From assembly GCF_900112175.1 (NCBI RefSeq), contig NZ_FOYT01000004.1, forward strand, positions 124,001-188,000: DNA of 64,000 bases. The letters are read 5' to 3'. The stretch's first letter is position 1; each line of letters starts with the position of its first letter. Both the position numbers and the translations under genes were made by a program. The notes under the pieces are model-generated. The model was not told the origin of the DNA. It ran no database searches and was given only the letters and a program-made list of their open reading frames with translations. Shown here piece by piece: positions 17,900-27,953 of this stretch. The stretch comes from Halogeometricum rufum. Lineage in GTDB: Archaea > Halobacteriota > Halobacteria > Halobacteriales > Haloferacaceae.

Positions 17900-18106
17900 A
17901 TGTCCAAAGCGACGTTCGAGGTGTACGAGGACCGGAGCGGAAAGTGGCGCTGGCGACTCGTCCACGACAACGGCAACATCATCGCCGACGGCGGCGAGGG
18001 ATACGCCAGCCGTCAGAAGTGCGAGCAGGGTATCGAGAGCGTCAAACGGAACGCGTCGGACGCGGAAGTGGAGGAAGTAGCGAAGCCGACGGGCGACAGA
18101 GAGTAG
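17900..18106 (+). CDS. Small DUF1508/HVO_2922-type protein
   Basis: A 68-residue protein MSKATFEVYEDRSGKWRWRL..NGNIIADGGEGYASRQKCEQGIESVKRN, which fits the DUF1508 (YegP-like) fold: a beta-beta-beta-alpha unit with the W-x-W-R-L and GEGY motifs. A longer frame from 17777 runs through the tRNA gene, so the ATG at 17900 is correct. These proteins usually carry the domain in tandem or form dimers. Function unknown. Confidence 0.85.
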   Translation: MSKATFEVYEDRSGKWRWRLVHDNGNIIADGGEGYASRQKCEQGIESVKRNASDAEVEEVAKPTGDRE

Positions 18107-18216
18107 CGACTCGTCGGCATCGCTCGCACGCGCCGGCCTGAACTCACCTCCACGAGGGGACGGACCTCCGTTCCGAGCGACCGTGCGTCGGCGTCTCGGT
18201 CACCACGAACCGCGAG

Positions 18217-18366
18217 TCACTCGGAGTAGCCCTCCTGAAGGAACGTCCCTCCGGTCTCGTACATCGAGAGTAACTCCTCGATGAACTCCTCGCACGTCTC
18301 GTCCTCCTCGAGGTGTCCCTCCAGTCGTTCCCTGAGTTCGTCGCTGATTTCGAGTGTGTACGTCAT
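18217..18366 (-). CDS. 49-residue acidic small protein
   Basis: An ATG at 18366 opens MTYTLEISDELRERLEGHLEED.. and ends at a TGA (18217-18219). The N-terminal beta-strand followed by an amphipathic helix resembles the ribbon-helix-helix type start seen in small haloarchaeal DNA-binding or antitoxin-like proteins, followed by an acidic helix with Cys (EDETCEEFIEELL). High third-position GC and a clean start support coding. No toxin partner is evident. It stands alone. Confidence 0.6.
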   Translation of the reverse strand: MTYTLEISDELRERLEGHLEEDETCEEFIEELLSMYETGGTFLQEGYSE

Positions 18367-19059
18367 GCTACGCGTGCCTCCCCGTCCCTCCATTCGCGTG
18401 CGGTGTGCAAATACCCCGGTCCCCGTTCTCGGTCGGTAGTAATCCCCGAGAGGTACTCGTCAACGAACGTCACTTTCTCCGGGCGGAATGGAGTTCAGAA
18501 CGCGGCCACGGACGGGTCGAATCACCGCGTTACGGCGACGGCTCGTCGGTAGTTGAAATATATACTCGTCCAAAACACCTCCCTGCCGACCTTCGTACAC
18601 GATTTCTGTCTGCGAATTTATATCCGCTATATATTCGAGTTCCGGTAGGCCGCTGACCTTAGCAAGTCCTTTTCGGCCCAAAGTTTTCAGACCAGATACC
18701 GTAGAAAGCCCCGTTTTTGATCGAATAGCCTTCCATTCGTCTTCCCGGCTTCGGACGGGACAGCGATACAGCTCCCGCGCCATAACAGATTCTACATAGA
18801 TTCGGACTTGTCGAGATATACGAGGCCGGACACGCCCAAGCGCGGAACTGGAAGCGGGGTTCAACGAATCGACCGACGGACGACGAGGCGACGACAGCGC
18901 CGAACCACTTCCGCACGTCGTCGCGGTCAGAGAGAGCGTCGGCAGTCGCGTCCGGTGCCCGGTCACCGCTCGGCTTCCGCGTGTGAGTCTGTCACTTAAG
19001 CCTGCCTTGTAGCTATCAGCGGCCTAATGGGATAGCGGTGAAAATCAGGGGGACGACGC
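18367..19059. other. AT-richer gene-poor stretch
   Basis: No confident gene in 693 bases. The part from about 18545 to 18800 is clearly AT-richer than its surroundings (for example TTTATATCCGCTATATATTCG around 18617). A minus-strand frame 18460-18783 (107 codons, beginning MARELYRCPVRS) is open but has no recognised features and atypical composition. It could be a remnant of foreign DNA or chance. Confidence 0.4.
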
Positions 19060-19623
19060 ATGCCCTCCAGCTATCGCCGTTCGTTCCTCGGAGCGTGCAG
19101 TACCGCTCTCGGTGTCGGTCTCGCGGGTTGCGCGGGCCGGTTCACGAGCAGCACACGAACAGACGCGGCGTCGGGCGCGGCCGCCAGCGCAGGCGACCAA
19201 CTGGCGCTCCCCTCCGCCGTCTCCCGAAACGACCTCCCCGACGGCGACGTGGTTCTCAAACCGGACGGGAAGGTCGTGCTGTTGAACTTCTTCACGACGT
19301 GGTGCCGACCGTGCCAGGAGGAGATGCCGGCGTTCCGTCGACTGCGCGCGGAGTACGACACCGAGACGTTCCACATAGTATCGATCACGCCGGAGGTCGA
19401 CGAGAAACTCATCCGGAAGTTCTGGACCGAGTACGAGGGAACCTGGCCGGTCGTCACGGACCCGAGCCTCGTCGCGACCGACCGGTGGGACGCCAACAGT
19501 TACCCGACGAACCTCGTGTTCGACGCGGATGGAACCCCCGCGTCCGGTGACGACCCGGAGGTCAGAGCGCGGTCGTTCGAGGAGTTCAAGTCGGTCGTCG
19601 ACCCCCTGGTGGCGGAGGCGTGA
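19060..19623 (+). CDS. Tat-exported TlpA-like thioredoxin lipoprotein
   Basis: A 187-residue protein. Twin-arginine RRSFLG at residues 6-11 and lipobox LAGC with Cys24 place it on the outer face of the membrane. The redox domain has FFTTWCRPCQEEMPAF, giving the active-site pair WCRPC of TlpA/ResA proteins. It would reduce disulfides, classically apocytochrome or cupredoxin cysteines. The next gene, a CcdA protein, overlaps its stop and would supply electrons from cytoplasmic thioredoxin. Confidence 0.9.
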   Translation: MPSSYRRSFLGACSTALGVGLAGCAGRFTSSTRTDAASGAAASAGDQLALPSAVSRNDLPDGDVVLKPDGKVVLLNFFTTWCRPCQEEMPAFRRLRAEYDTETFHIVSITPEVDEKLIRKFWTEYEGTWPVVTDPSLVATDRWDANSYPTNLVFDADGTPASGDDPEVRARSFEEFKSVVDPLVAEA

Positions 19624-20390
19624 CGATGGCCGGACTCGCACTCCCCGCGCTGTTCGCACTCTCGTTTTCGGCCGGCGTCGCGACGTTCTTCGCCCCGTGC
19701 GCGTTTCCGCTCCTCCCCGGCTACCTCTCGTACTTCCTGAGCGACACGGTGACACGTGCCGACGGTCGAGGGGTCGCCGAAGCCGCCGCCTCGACGGGGG
19801 GTTCGACGGGGACGAGTGCGCTCGTCACGCGGGTTCGCCGTCCGCTGGCGCGGGCGGTGCTGATGAGCCTGCTCGCCGGCGTCGGGATGACGGCCGTGTA
19901 CGTCGGCCTGGCGGGGTCCGCCGCGTTCCTCGGGGCGCAGGCCCTCGCCGACGTGGCGATACTCGAACTCGTCGTCGGGGCCGTGTTCGTCCTCGCGGGC
20001 GGTCTGATGGCGGCGGGATGGAAACCGTCTCGGTCGGTCGTCCGCCTCCCGGAACGGGAACGGTCGCTCGGGGGGTTCTTCCTGTTCGGCGTGCTGTACG
20101 CCGGGGCAGCGGCCGGCTGTACCGCGCCGCTGTTCATCGCCGTCGTACTGCAGGGGATGTCGCTGGGGCCGGTCCTCGGCGTCGGAGTGGCCGTCGCCTA
20201 CGCGGTCGGGATGAGTTCGGTCCTGATGGTGGTGACGAGCGCGACGGCGCTCGGCGGGTCCTCGCTCACGACGGTGCTTAGCGCCCACACGCGGACGATT
20301 TACCGCGCGGCCGGCGTGTTGCTCGCGGTGTCCGGCGTCGCGGAGATGTACTACTACTTCTACGGGTTCCCGGAGGTGTTCCCGCAGTGA
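19620..20390 (+). CDS. ccdA: CcdA/DsbD-like transmembrane electron carrier
   Basis: A polytopic protein of about 256 residues with the CcdA signature: GVATFFAPCAFPLLPGYLSYFL at the N-terminus (redox Cys in the FAPCAFPLLPGY loop) and a second cysteine in the mid-protein AGAAAGCTAPLFIAVVLQG. It moves electrons from cytoplasmic thioredoxin to the exported TlpA-like protein upstream. The GTG at 19620 overlaps the previous stop by 4 bases; an ATG at 19626 is the alternative start. Next gene overlaps it by 4 bases. Confidence 0.9.
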   Translation: MTMAGLALPALFALSFSAGVATFFAPCAFPLLPGYLSYFLSDTVTRADGRGVAEAAASTGGSTGTSALVTRVRRPLARAVLMSLLAGVGMTAVYVGLAGSAAFLGAQALADVAILELVVGAVFVLAGGLMAAGWKPSRSVVRLPERERSLGGFFLFGVLYAGAAAGCTAPLFIAVVLQGMSLGPVLGVGVAVAYAVGMSSVLMVVTSATALGGSSLTTVLSAHTRTIYRAAGVLLAVSGVAEMYYYFYGFPEVFPQ

Positions 20391-21118
20391 GCCGACGCGC
20401 CCTCGTCGCCGCGCTCTGTCTGTCGGTCGCGGTTGTCGCTGCCGGCTGTGCCGCACCGGGCGGCTCCGGTGACTCGGCCCCCACCCTGACCGCGACGGAC
20501 GCGACTGACGCGAACGCGCTGATTCGGGCCCACACCGAGACGCTCCGTTCGAACTCGTTCACCGCCCGGTCGAAGACGACGGCTCGGGACGCGAACGGGA
20601 CGTTCCGCGTCGTCACCACGCAGACGTGGCGGGTCGACCCCGGCCGACCGGTCCGAGCGAGTGCGACCCGGACGCACGCCGTCGTCGGCGACGCTCCGGA
20701 CCGGTACGAACAGCGGCCGGACGAAGTGACGGCGTGGCGGCGCGGGAACGAGACGACCGTCCGCGTGGAGTCGGGGAACGACAGCCGAGTCCGCGCCGTC
20801 GCGTTGCTCAACTCCTCGGTGCGGCTCAATCAGGCGCTCCACCGGCAGCTACTCTACGGACTCAGCGCCAGTCGGAACGCGACGGTCGAGAACGTGACGC
20901 GAAACGGAACGCGACTCTACCGCGTCCGGGCCGAACTGAACGACACGCACGTCTCCTCGAACGCGTCGATGACGCTGCTCGTCGACCCCGAAGGGTACGT
21001 GCGGCAGGTCGAGACCACCCGGACGGTCGCCTACCGGTCCGGTCCGCGGGTCGTCACGAGGACGGTCCGGTTCTCGCGAATCGGCGAGACACGGGTCGAA
21101 CGGCCGCCGTGGGCGTGA
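20387..21118 (+). CDS. LolA/LppX-like haloarchaeal lipoprotein
   Basis: A 243-residue lipoprotein starting at GTG (GTGA overlap with the ccdA stop). The N-terminal hydrophobic segment ends in lipobox VAAGC (Cys about 21), here without a twin-arginine FLK-type motif (only SRRALVAAL). The beta-rich outer domain begins LIRAHTETLRSNSFTAR, like the protein at 15990-16937. It is translationally coupled to the thioredoxin-CcdA pair. It might be a redox client or a folding helper; no direct evidence. Confidence 0.8.
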   Translation: MSRRALVAALCLSVAVVAAGCAAPGGSGDSAPTLTATDATDANALIRAHTETLRSNSFTARSKTTARDANGTFRVVTTQTWRVDPGRPVRASATRTHAVVGDAPDRYEQRPDEVTAWRRGNETTVRVESGNDSRVRAVALLNSSVRLNQALHRQLLYGLSASRNATVENVTRNGTRLYRVRAELNDTHVSSNASMTLLVDPEGYVRQVETTRTVAYRSGPRVVTRTVRFSRIGETRVERPPWA

Positions 21119-21241
21119 CGGGGGCCCTCACGTTCCGCTGCCAGCGGCGCTAGCCGACACTGCCCGAACGGCCGTCGACGTCGAAGCGGTCGATTCGCGT
21201 CGTCGCGGGCAGTTCGAGAGCCGCCGTCGGTAACCGCGCCG

Positions 21242-22360
21242 CTACTCCCCCCGGTCGAAGGAGTCGTCGCCGTGCGCCTCGCGCAGTTCGCGGAACCGCT
21301 CCTGCTGGTCGCGAATGCGCGGCGTCTGCTCCGCGTAGGCGTACTCGAACATCGAGTCGGGGTCGGCCTCGAACGACTCCACCTCGTCGACGGCCGCCGC
21401 GAGCGTCTCGGTTATCTCCTCGTCTATCGCCGCGGCGCGTTCGTCGTCGAGGCGTCCCGTCTCGCGGAGGAACGACTCGAACCGGTCGAGCGGGTCCTTC
21501 CGTCGCCACGCCTCCACCTCGTCGTCGTCGCGGTAGACGCTCGGGTCGTCCGCCGTCGTGTGCGCGCCGAAGCGGTACTGCACCGCCTCGACCAGCGTCG
21601 GACGAGGAGCGTCGCTCTCGGCGTCGAGGGCCTTCTCACGGGCGGCCTTCGTCACGACGTACGTCGCCAGCGGATCCATCCCGTCCACCTGCACGCCCTC
21701 GAAACCGTAGGCCGTCGCCTTCTGCGCGAACGTCCGACTCGCCGTCTGGCGGTCCCGCGGCGTCGAGATTGCCCACTGGTTGTTGTTACAGACGAACAGG
21801 GCGGGCACGTCGTACACGCCGGCGAAGTTCATCGCCTCGTGGAAGTCGCCCTCGCTGGTCGCGCCGTCGCCGAAGTGCGCCACCGTCACCCGCTCGCCCC
21901 CCTGCAGTTTCGTCGCCATCGCCATCCCGACGGCGTGGGGGAGGTGGCCGCCGATGGTGATGTTCAGCGGGAAGACGTTCCGGTCCGCGAGCGCTTTGCT
22001 TCCCTCCTCGTGGCCCGCCCAGTAGAGGAGATACTCCCACGGGAACCCGCGGGCGACGACGGCGCCGTGTTCGCGGTACTGGTACGAGATCACGTCCTCC
22101 TCCGCGAGAGCGTACATCGACCCGATTTGGGAGCCTTCCTGCCCCGCGAGCGAGGAGTACGTTCCCGTGCGACCCTGTCGCTGGAGGCTTATCATCCGCT
22201 CGTCGAACCGCCGGCAGAAGCGCATGTCGCGGAACATCGAGACGAGCGTCTCGTCCCCCAGGTCGGGGAGCAGTTCGGGCGCGACGACGGCGCCGTCAGG
22301 GTCCAGCACTCGCAACCGGTCGTCCGGCTCGCGCGACAGCACGTCGTCGCTCTGTGACAT
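21242..22360 (-). CDS. Thiamine-diphosphate-dependent 2-oxoacid dehydrogenase E1 alpha subunit
   Basis: A 372-residue PdhA/branched-chain E1-alpha protein. The ThDP motif starts GDGATSEGDFHEAMNFAG (164-181) and closes with FVCNNNQWAIST. An N-terminal MISLQRQGRTGTYSSLAGQEG is the usual E1-alpha cofactor-binding region. It needs an E1-beta partner to decarboxylate pyruvate or a branched-chain oxoacid and acylate E2. No E1-beta, E2 or E3 gene is in the window, so this is an orphan copy. Confidence 0.9.
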   Translation of the reverse strand: MSQSDDVLSREPDDRLRVLDPDGAVVAPELLPDLGDETLVSMFRDMRFCRRFDERMISLQRQGRTGTYSSLAGQEGSQIGSMYALAEEDVISYQYREHGAVVARGFPWEYLLYWAGHEEGSKALADRNVFPLNITIGGHLPHAVGMAMATKLQGGERVTVAHFGDGATSEGDFHEAMNFAGVYDVPALFVCNNNQWAISTPRDRQTASRTFAQKATAYGFEGVQVDGMDPLATYVVTKAAREKALDAESDAPRPTLVEAVQYRFGAHTTADDPSVYRDDDEVEAWRRKDPLDRFESFLRETGRLDDERAAAIDEEITETLAAAVDEVESFEADPDSMFEYAYAEQTPRIRDQQERFRELREAHGDDSFDRGE

Positions 22361-22433
22361 CGATGCTGGCGGGTTCGCGGACGAGCGACAAGAAACGTCT
22401 GGTCGCGACGCCCCGGGGACGCCCGACCCGCGC

Positions 22434-22523
22434 GTGTGGGTCGGCGGCGGCGTCCTGTTGTCGCTCGTCGGGACCGCGCTGTATCTGAGTCCGATGGCCC
22501 ACTACGTCGCCGGTCTCTGCTGA
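22434..22523 (+). CDS. Possible tiny single-helix membrane peptide
   Basis: In the gap between E1-alpha and the MFS gene, a frame from a GTG at 22434 encodes 29 residues that are mostly one hydrophobic helix (GGGVLLSLVGTALYLSP) ending YVAGLC. The frame is open further upstream without an ATG. It is divergent from E1-alpha. It may be a real micro-protein or chance; nothing else supports it. Confidence 0.25.
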   Translation: MWVGGGVLLSLVGTALYLSPMAHYVAGLC

Positions 22524-22598
22524 TTCGGCGCGTCCGACAGCCGACAGACCCGGACGAGGCGACCCTCACCGAGTGAGCGAGGGACCGACTGCGGCGTC

Positions 22599-23882
22599 TC
22601 AGGCCGGTTCGGCCCCACCAGTGCGCTCGGAGAGCAGCAGTCCGCCGGCGACGACGGCGGCCCCCACCATCGACGCCGCGAGGAGGGCGAACGCGGCGCG
22701 CAAGTCGTACGCCTCCGCGAGGAAGCCGACCACGGCGGGCGACACCGCGCCAGCGCCCATCAGGATGGTTCGGACGATGCCGAGGCCGCCGGCCGCGATC
22801 CAGTCCGGGAGAATCTCGACGAGGTAGACGCCGCGGACCGGCCGGAAGCCGTGGCTCCCGACGGCGAGGCCGACGACGGCCGCACCGAGTGCGAGGAAGC
22901 CGCCGTCCGCGAGAACGACGGCGCCGACGAGGGAAACCCCCGCGATACCGAGCGTACCAGTGATGATGGGAAGCCGACCCGTTCGGTCGCTCACGTCGCC
23001 CGTCACCACCTGCACGACGCTCAGCGCGAACAGCAGCGAGTAGAGGAGGTTCGCCGTCGTCGTCCCGAACCCGACCGCGTCGGTGAGATACAAGGGAAGG
23101 AACGCCACCGCGCCGTTGTAGGAGAACGAGAAGAGGACGGTGACGAGGATGAACGCCGCGAACCGGCGGTCGGAGAACTGCCGCAGGTAGTCGGCCAGCG
23201 TCGGGTCGGCGCTCTCGGCCGTCGCGGCGGCGTCCGCGTCGTCGGACGACGACAGTTGGCGCGGAACGTACCACGCGAACGCGGCCGCGAATGCCACGCC
23301 GGCGAGACCCGCGAGGAGGAACACGCCGCGCCACGCCGCCCCCGGCAGTCGCGAGACGAACGGCGTCAGCACCGGCGGGGCGACCAGAAACAGCGTGACC
23401 ACGGCGGAGGCGCCGACGCCGCCGTACGCGCCGACGGTGTCGAACACGCCGAGGACGCGACCGGTCCGATTGGGGTAGACGCGAGAGAGGACGCGGACCG
23501 CGACTGTCTTGTGAGCGCCGGTCCCCGCCCCGACGAGCATCGCGGCGGCGACGAACACCGGTGCGGGCGAGTCGGCGACGAGCGCGAACGACCCGACTGC
23601 GGCGACGAGAGCGCCGCCGGTGACGACGCGCACCGGTCCGAACCGGTCCGAGAGCATCCCCGACGGGAACTGCAGCAGCGCGTACACGGTCATGAGACCG
23701 GTGTAGACGAGGCCGACCGTCGCCGTCGAGAGCCCGTAGCTCGCCTGAAACGTCTCGAAGAGGGGCGGAAACGCGTACCGGACGAACTTGGCGAGAAACC
23801 AGAGTGCCGCGGCCACGACGAGCGTCGTGTACCGCGTGAGACGAAGCGCTGCCATCGAGCCACGGTGTTCGCTCCGACGCAT
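22599..23882 (-). CDS. Major facilitator superfamily transporter
   Basis: A 427-residue 12-helix permease. The loop between helices 2 and 3 has the MFS motif-A pattern (GMLSDRFGPVRVV), repeated in the second half (GDVSDRTGRLPII). The N-terminus may begin at an ATG at 23855 (MAALRLTRYTT) rather than 23882. The substrate cannot be told. An acidic cytoplasmic loop (SSSDDADAAATAESADP) separates the halves. Confidence 0.85.
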   Translation of the reverse strand: MRRSEHRGSMAALRLTRYTTLVVAAALWFLAKFVRYAFPPLFETFQASYGLSTATVGLVYTGLMTVYALLQFPSGMLSDRFGPVRVVTGGALVAAVGSFALVADSPAPVFVAAAMLVGAGTGAHKTVAVRVLSRVYPNRTGRVLGVFDTVGAYGGVGASAVVTLFLVAPPVLTPFVSRLPGAAWRGVFLLAGLAGVAFAAAFAWYVPRQLSSSDDADAAATAESADPTLADYLRQFSDRRFAAFILVTVLFSFSYNGAVAFLPLYLTDAVGFGTTTANLLYSLLFALSVVQVVTGDVSDRTGRLPIITGTLGIAGVSLVGAVVLADGGFLALGAAVVGLAVGSHGFRPVRGVYLVEILPDWIAAGGLGIVRTILMGAGAVSPAVVGFLAEAYDLRAAFALLAASMVGAAVVAGGLLLSERTGGAEPA

Positions 23883-24206
23883 AAGCGATGTGTTCGGCGT
23901 CGACGCCGTCGGCCGTCGTCACCGCTCGACGACGGAACGTGCTCGAGCCGAGTGGTGATATTTATCCAATACTTTCGTCCGCTCTTCGATAAACTGTCAA
24001 TGCATCGTGTCTTGTTTTCTTCACGTTGGGGGAGATATACTGACTTATTTTTGAAGATTTGTCTGTTTGTTACATATCTTGTTCAAGCTCGTGCGACGAT
24101 TCGATTCCTTGGGCCGAACGTGTTTCGCTCTGTACGCACATTAGTTGGATATTGAAGTTGATAATTTGCGGGCCACCGTTATATCCCCCAGCGAGGGTCA
24201 GGGCAT
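23883..24206. other. AT-rich divergent regulatory region
   Basis: No gene in 324 bases. It is strikingly AT-rich from about 23960 to 24180 compared with both flanks. TTATAT at 24179-24184 lies 23-28 bases before the ATG at 24207 and should be the TATA box of the chemoreceptor operon. Confidence 0.55.
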
Positions 24207-25451
24207 ATGCGGGATTCATACAGTAGACGAAGGGTACTCCGGGCCGCCGGGGGAACCGTCGCACTGGGAGCGCTCCCGGGGTGTACGGGGGCGTTCGGCG
24301 GCCGGGAGAGCGAACCGGTCCGGTTCGGGACGCTCCTGCCGACGTCGGGCGCACTCGAGGGAGTCGGCGTCCACGGGCAACGGGCCGCCGAGCAGGCGGT
24401 CGCCGACATCAACGACGCCGGCGGGGTTCTCGGCCGGCCGGTCGAACTGGTCGCGAAGGACAGCGAAGCCGACGTGGACGCCTCGCTCGAAGCGTACGAG
24501 AGCCTCGTCGACGAGGGCGTCGTCGGGTTCGTCGGAGCCCTCGTGAGCACTATCTCGCTCGCACTCGCGCCGAAGGCCGCCGAGGACGGCGTCGTGGAGA
24601 TCAGTCCCGGGAGCACGAACCCGCGACTGACGGACGCCGGTCGGAGCGGCGACCGAAAGTACTTCGGTCGGACCGTCCCGAGCGACCTGCTCCAGTCGGT
24701 CGCGATGGCGAAGATAATCGACTCGCCGCAGTACGTCGGCGCGGACACCATCTCGATTCTCGCGCTCGACAACGACTTCGGGGCCGACCTGGCCGACGCC
24801 ATCGCGTCGAACGTCGACGCGGAGGTAGTCGCGGACGCGCGGTACGACCCGTCCGCGTCCTCGTTCGACGCGAAGATAGCGGAGGTCTTCACGGACTCGC
24901 CCGACGCGGTGGCCTTCGTCAGCGTCCCCGGGCAGGAGAAGGATGTGCTCGACGCGTACGGCGCGTCCGACTACGAGGCACCGTGGGTGTTCTCGGCCGG
25001 ACTGCTCGGCACGGACACCCCGTCGTACTACGACGGATTCTACAGCGCGTCGCTCTCCTCGACGCGGACCGACGGCCACTTCAACCTCTCGCGGCGGTTG
25101 TCCGACATCGCGCCGTTGGCACCGTTCTCGGTCAACGCCTACGACGCGCTCTTCCTGATGGCCGCCGCGGCCGAGATGGCGGGCGAGGCGACCGCGCCGG
25201 CGATAGCCGACACGGTTCGCTCGGTCTCCGAGGGAGACGGGCACACCGTCTCGGTCGGCGACTTCGACGCGGTCAAACTGCTGGTCGAGTCGGGACGGAG
25301 TCTGAACTACCGAGGGGCGTCCGGCGACGTCGACCTGACCCGGAACCTCGAACCGCTGAGTTCCTACCTCGTCGAACGCGTCACGGACGGGAACGTCGAA
25401 CGGTTGGAACTGCTGCAGAAGCAGTTCTTCGAGTCGGGGGGTGACCGATGA
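24207..25451 (+). CDS. Tat-lipoprotein substrate-binding protein, LivK/BasB type
   Basis: A 414-residue protein with twin-arginine [10 protein letters not shown] (7-16) and lipobox LPGC (Cys26). The mature part is a type-I periplasmic-binding fold: [47 protein letters not shown], and [10 protein letters not shown]. It would capture an amino acid or related ligand outside the cell. No permease or ATPase is adjacent. Instead its stop overlaps the start of a chemotaxis transducer by 4 bases, the arrangement described for BasB-BasT and CosB-CosT in Halobacterium, so it is probably a sensory rather than transport protein. Confidence 0.9.
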   Translation: MRDSYSRRRVLRAAGGTVALGALPGCTGAFGGRESEPVRFGTLLPTSGALEGVGVHGQRAAEQAVADINDAGGVLGRPVELVAKDSEADVDASLEAYESLVDEGVVGFVGALVSTISLALAPKAAEDGVVEISPGSTNPRLTDAGRSGDRKYFGRTVPSDLLQSVAMAKIIDSPQYVGADTISILALDNDFGADLADAIASNVDAEVVADARYDPSASSFDAKIAEVFTDSPDAVAFVSVPGQEKDVLDAYGASDYEAPWVFSAGLLGTDTPSYYDGFYSASLSSTRTDGHFNLSRRLSDIAPLAPFSVNAYDALFLMAAAAEMAGEATAPAIADTVRSVSEGDGHTVSVGDFDAVKLLVESGRSLNYRGASGDVDLTRNLEPLSSYLVERVTDGNVERLELLQKQFFESGGDR

Positions 25452-27901
25452 GGAACCCGCTGGCGTGGGTGGCGAGCGGTCTGGAACGCCTCCTGCCGGA
25501 CGTGATTCGCCGGCGATACGCGGCGAAGTTCGGCGTCGTCCTCCTCGTCATCATCCTCGTGATGAGCGGGGTGGGCGCGTTCATCCACTTCGACACGAAG
25601 GGCGTCGTCGAACAGCAGACGCGAGAGGAGATACGCGGCATCGCCGAGTCGGAGGCGGACGCAGTCGCCGACTGGACGGCCTCGAAGGAGTCCACCGTCG
25701 CGTTCCTCGCGTCGTCGCTGGCGGACAGGCCCGAGAGCACCTCGGCCAGCGCCCACGAACGCTGGCTCGAACAGAAACTCATCGAACTCCCGAACGACGT
25801 TCGCTCGTTGCACTACGTCGACGCCGAGTCCGGGTCGGTCGTCGCCAGCACGACCGACGGTGCGAGCGGTGCGTCCCTCGGCGGACTGGACGCGCCGTGG
25901 ACGGGTCGGGCGTCGTCGCTCGCGCAGTCGAGCGGAGCCACCGTCTCGGCCCCGTACGACGCGGGGTCCGGCCCGGTCATCGCGTTCGTCGCCCCCGTCA
26001 CCGGAAAGGACGGCTTCGTCGTCCTGACCGCGTCGCTGGAGGCGCGGTCCCAGCAGTTCAGTTCGCCCATCGCGACGGGCGACGCGAAGGTCGTCTCCGC
26101 CGACGGCACGATACTCCTCGACAATCGCCAGAACTCGCTTCTCGAACCGTACGCCGCGTCCGGCGACGAGACGGTCACGGCCATCGACGCCGCGTTGACT
26201 GGCCAGCGCGGATACACGCAGGTCGGCGCGCGGACCGGGATGGAACCCGGCCAGTACGCGATGGCCTACGCGCCCGTCACGGGGACCGACTGGGTCCTCA
26301 CCTACCACGTCCCGACCGACCGGGCCTTCGCCCTCCAGTCGCAGGTGACGGAGAACATCGTGCTGTTGCTCGCCTTCGCCATCGGTGCGCTGTTCCTCGT
26401 CGGCCTGACCATCGGTCGCGGGACCGCCACCTCGCTGGCCGCAGTCGCGCAGAACGCCGACGAAATCGCGGCCGGAGAGGTCGACGGCGACGTCCCGTCC
26501 ACGACCCGAATCGACGAGATGGGGCGGCTCTACGACTCGTTCGCGGAGATGCAGTCGTACCTGACGACCGTCGCGGGGCAGGCGGAGGCCGTCGCGTCGA
26601 AGGACTTCGACGACCCGGTTCTCGACGAGGACGTTCCCGGTTCGTTCGGCGAGGCGATGGGACAGACCCACGAGGACTTGGAGACCCTCATCGTCGAACT
26701 GGAGACGAAGGCCGAGGCGTTCGGCGAGACGATGGCCGCGGCCGCCGAGGGCGACCTCACGGGCCGCATGGACGAGGACGCCGACAACGAGGCGATGACC
26801 GCCATGGCGCAGTCGTTCAACGAGATGATGGCCGAACTCGAAGCCACCGTCGCCGAGGTGTCGGAGTTCGCCGAGACCGTCGCCGCCGCCAGCGAGGAGG
26901 TGACCGCGAGTGCGCAGGAGATAGAGCGCGCGAGCAGAGAGGTCAGCGACTCCACGCAGGTGATGGCCGAAGGTGCCCAAGAGCAGCAAGAGACCCTCGA
27001 ACAGACCACCGGCGAGACGAGCAACCTCTCGGCGACCATCGAGGAGGTGGCGTCCTCCGCGAGCGAACTCGAACGCACGGCGGAGCACACCCTCGACGCG
27101 AGCGAGGTCGGCCACACCGCGACGGCGGACGCCATCGACACCATCGAAGACGTGGAGTCGAAGACCGAACGGACGGCGCGACAGATCGAAGCGCTCGAAT
27201 CGCGCATGGAGGAGATCGGCGACATCGTCGAACTCATCACCGACATCGCCGACCAGACGAACATCCTCGCGCTGAACGCCAACATCGAGGCCGCCCGCGC
27301 CGGCGAGGCGGGCGAGGGCTTCGCCGTCGTCGCCGACGAGGTCAAGCAACTCGCGGGCGAGACCAAGGAGTCGGCCGAGGAGATAGAACAGACCATCGGC
27401 GAGGTCCAGTCGACCTCCGCGGCGACCGTCGAGGAGATGCGCGAGACGCAGGAGGCGGTCGACGACGGCGTCGCGGCCGTCGAGAACGCCCGCGACGCCC
27501 TCGACACCATCGTGGAGAACGCCCGCGCGACGAGCGAGGGCGTCGACGAGATAAGCCGGACGACCGACGATCAGGCCTCCTCGACCGAGGAGGTGGCCTC
27601 GATGATGGACCGCGTGACCGAGATCAGCGACGACACCGCTCGGCGGGCGGAGTCCGTCGCCGCGGCCGCCGAAGAGCAGACCGCCTCGCTGAGCGAAGTC
27701 TCCGACGGAACCGACGAACTCGCCTCGCAGGCCGAGCGACTGATGGCCGTGGTCTCGTCGTTCGAGGTGGACGCGGCGCAGTCCGGCGCGGACCTCGCTG
27801 TCGACCACGGGGGCACCGCGGAGGCGGAGAGTGCGGCCGCCGAGCAGTCGGGCACCGAACCCCCGGCGCCCGAGGGGGAGGAACCGTCACCCGAGCAGTG
27901 A
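25448..27901 (+). CDS. Methyl-accepting chemotaxis transducer (Htr, BasT/CosT-like)
   Basis: An 817-residue halobacterial transducer. Helix 1 ([18 protein letters not shown], about 25-42) and helix 2 ([19 protein letters not shown], about 304-322) bracket a 260-residue external domain. HAMP segments follow, then a long coiled-coil signalling domain with the conserved hairpin tip from about residue 596 ([23 protein letters not shown] is split across 597-619) that binds CheA/CheW. Glutamate-rich methylation helices flank it. Coupled by ATGA to the binding lipoprotein, whose ligand-bound form should dock on the external domain. A T-rich terminator follows. Confidence 0.93.
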   Translation: MRNPLAWVASGLERLLPDVIRRRYAAKFGVVLLVIILVMSGVGAFIHFDTKGVVEQQTREEIRGIAESEADAVADWTASKESTVAFLASSLADRPESTSASAHERWLEQKLIELPNDVRSLHYVDAESGSVVASTTDGASGASLGGLDAPWTGRASSLAQSSGATVSAPYDAGSGPVIAFVAPVTGKDGFVVLTASLEARSQQFSSPIATGDAKVVSADGTILLDNRQNSLLEPYAASGDETVTAIDAALTGQRGYTQVGARTGMEPGQYAMAYAPVTGTDWVLTYHVPTDRAFALQSQVTENIVLLLAFAIGALFLVGLTIGRGTATSLAAVAQNADEIAAGEVDGDVPSTTRIDEMGRLYDSFAEMQSYLTTVAGQAEAVASKDFDDPVLDEDVPGSFGEAMGQTHEDLETLIVELETKAEAFGETMAAAAEGDLTGRMDEDADNEAMTAMAQSFNEMMAELEATVAEVSEFAETVAAASEEVTASAQEIERASREVSDSTQVMAEGAQEQQETLEQTTGETSNLSATIEEVASSASELERTAEHTLDASEVGHTATADAIDTIEDVESKTERTARQIEALESRMEEIGDIVELITDIADQTNILALNANIEAARAGEAGEGFAVVADEVKQLAGETKESAEEIEQTIGEVQSTSAATVEEMRETQEAVDDGVAAVENARDALDTIVENARATSEGVDEISRTTDDQASSTEEVASMMDRVTEISDDTARRAESVAAAAEEQTASLSEVSDGTDELASQAERLMAVVSSFEVDAAQSGADLAVDHGGTAEAESAAAEQSGTEPPAPEGEEPSPEQ

Positions 27902-27930
27902 CGGTCGACTGACCGGTCGTCAAAACGGTC

Positions 27931-27953
27931 TTTGCTCGTTTTGTTCTCTTTTC
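27931..27953 (+). terminator. T-rich archaeal terminator
   Basis: TTTGCTCGTTTTGTTCTCTT and following T residues lie 30 bases after the transducer stop in an otherwise GC-rich gap. Oligo-T tracts terminate archaeal RNA polymerase without a hairpin. Confidence 0.55.

Noticed and set aside
18460-18783. 107-codon minus-strand frame beginning MARELY
   Set aside because: No family, atypical composition and no promoter; kept only as a note in the gene-poor stretch.
22192-23922. 576-codon minus-strand frame across two genes
   Set aside because: Frame-shifted reading of the MFS gene and part of E1-alpha.
25364-27808. 814-codon open frame on the minus strand
   Set aside because: It is antisense to the chemotaxis transducer. 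High third-position GC leaves the complementary frame open; it is Arg/Gly/His/Leu filler without motifs.
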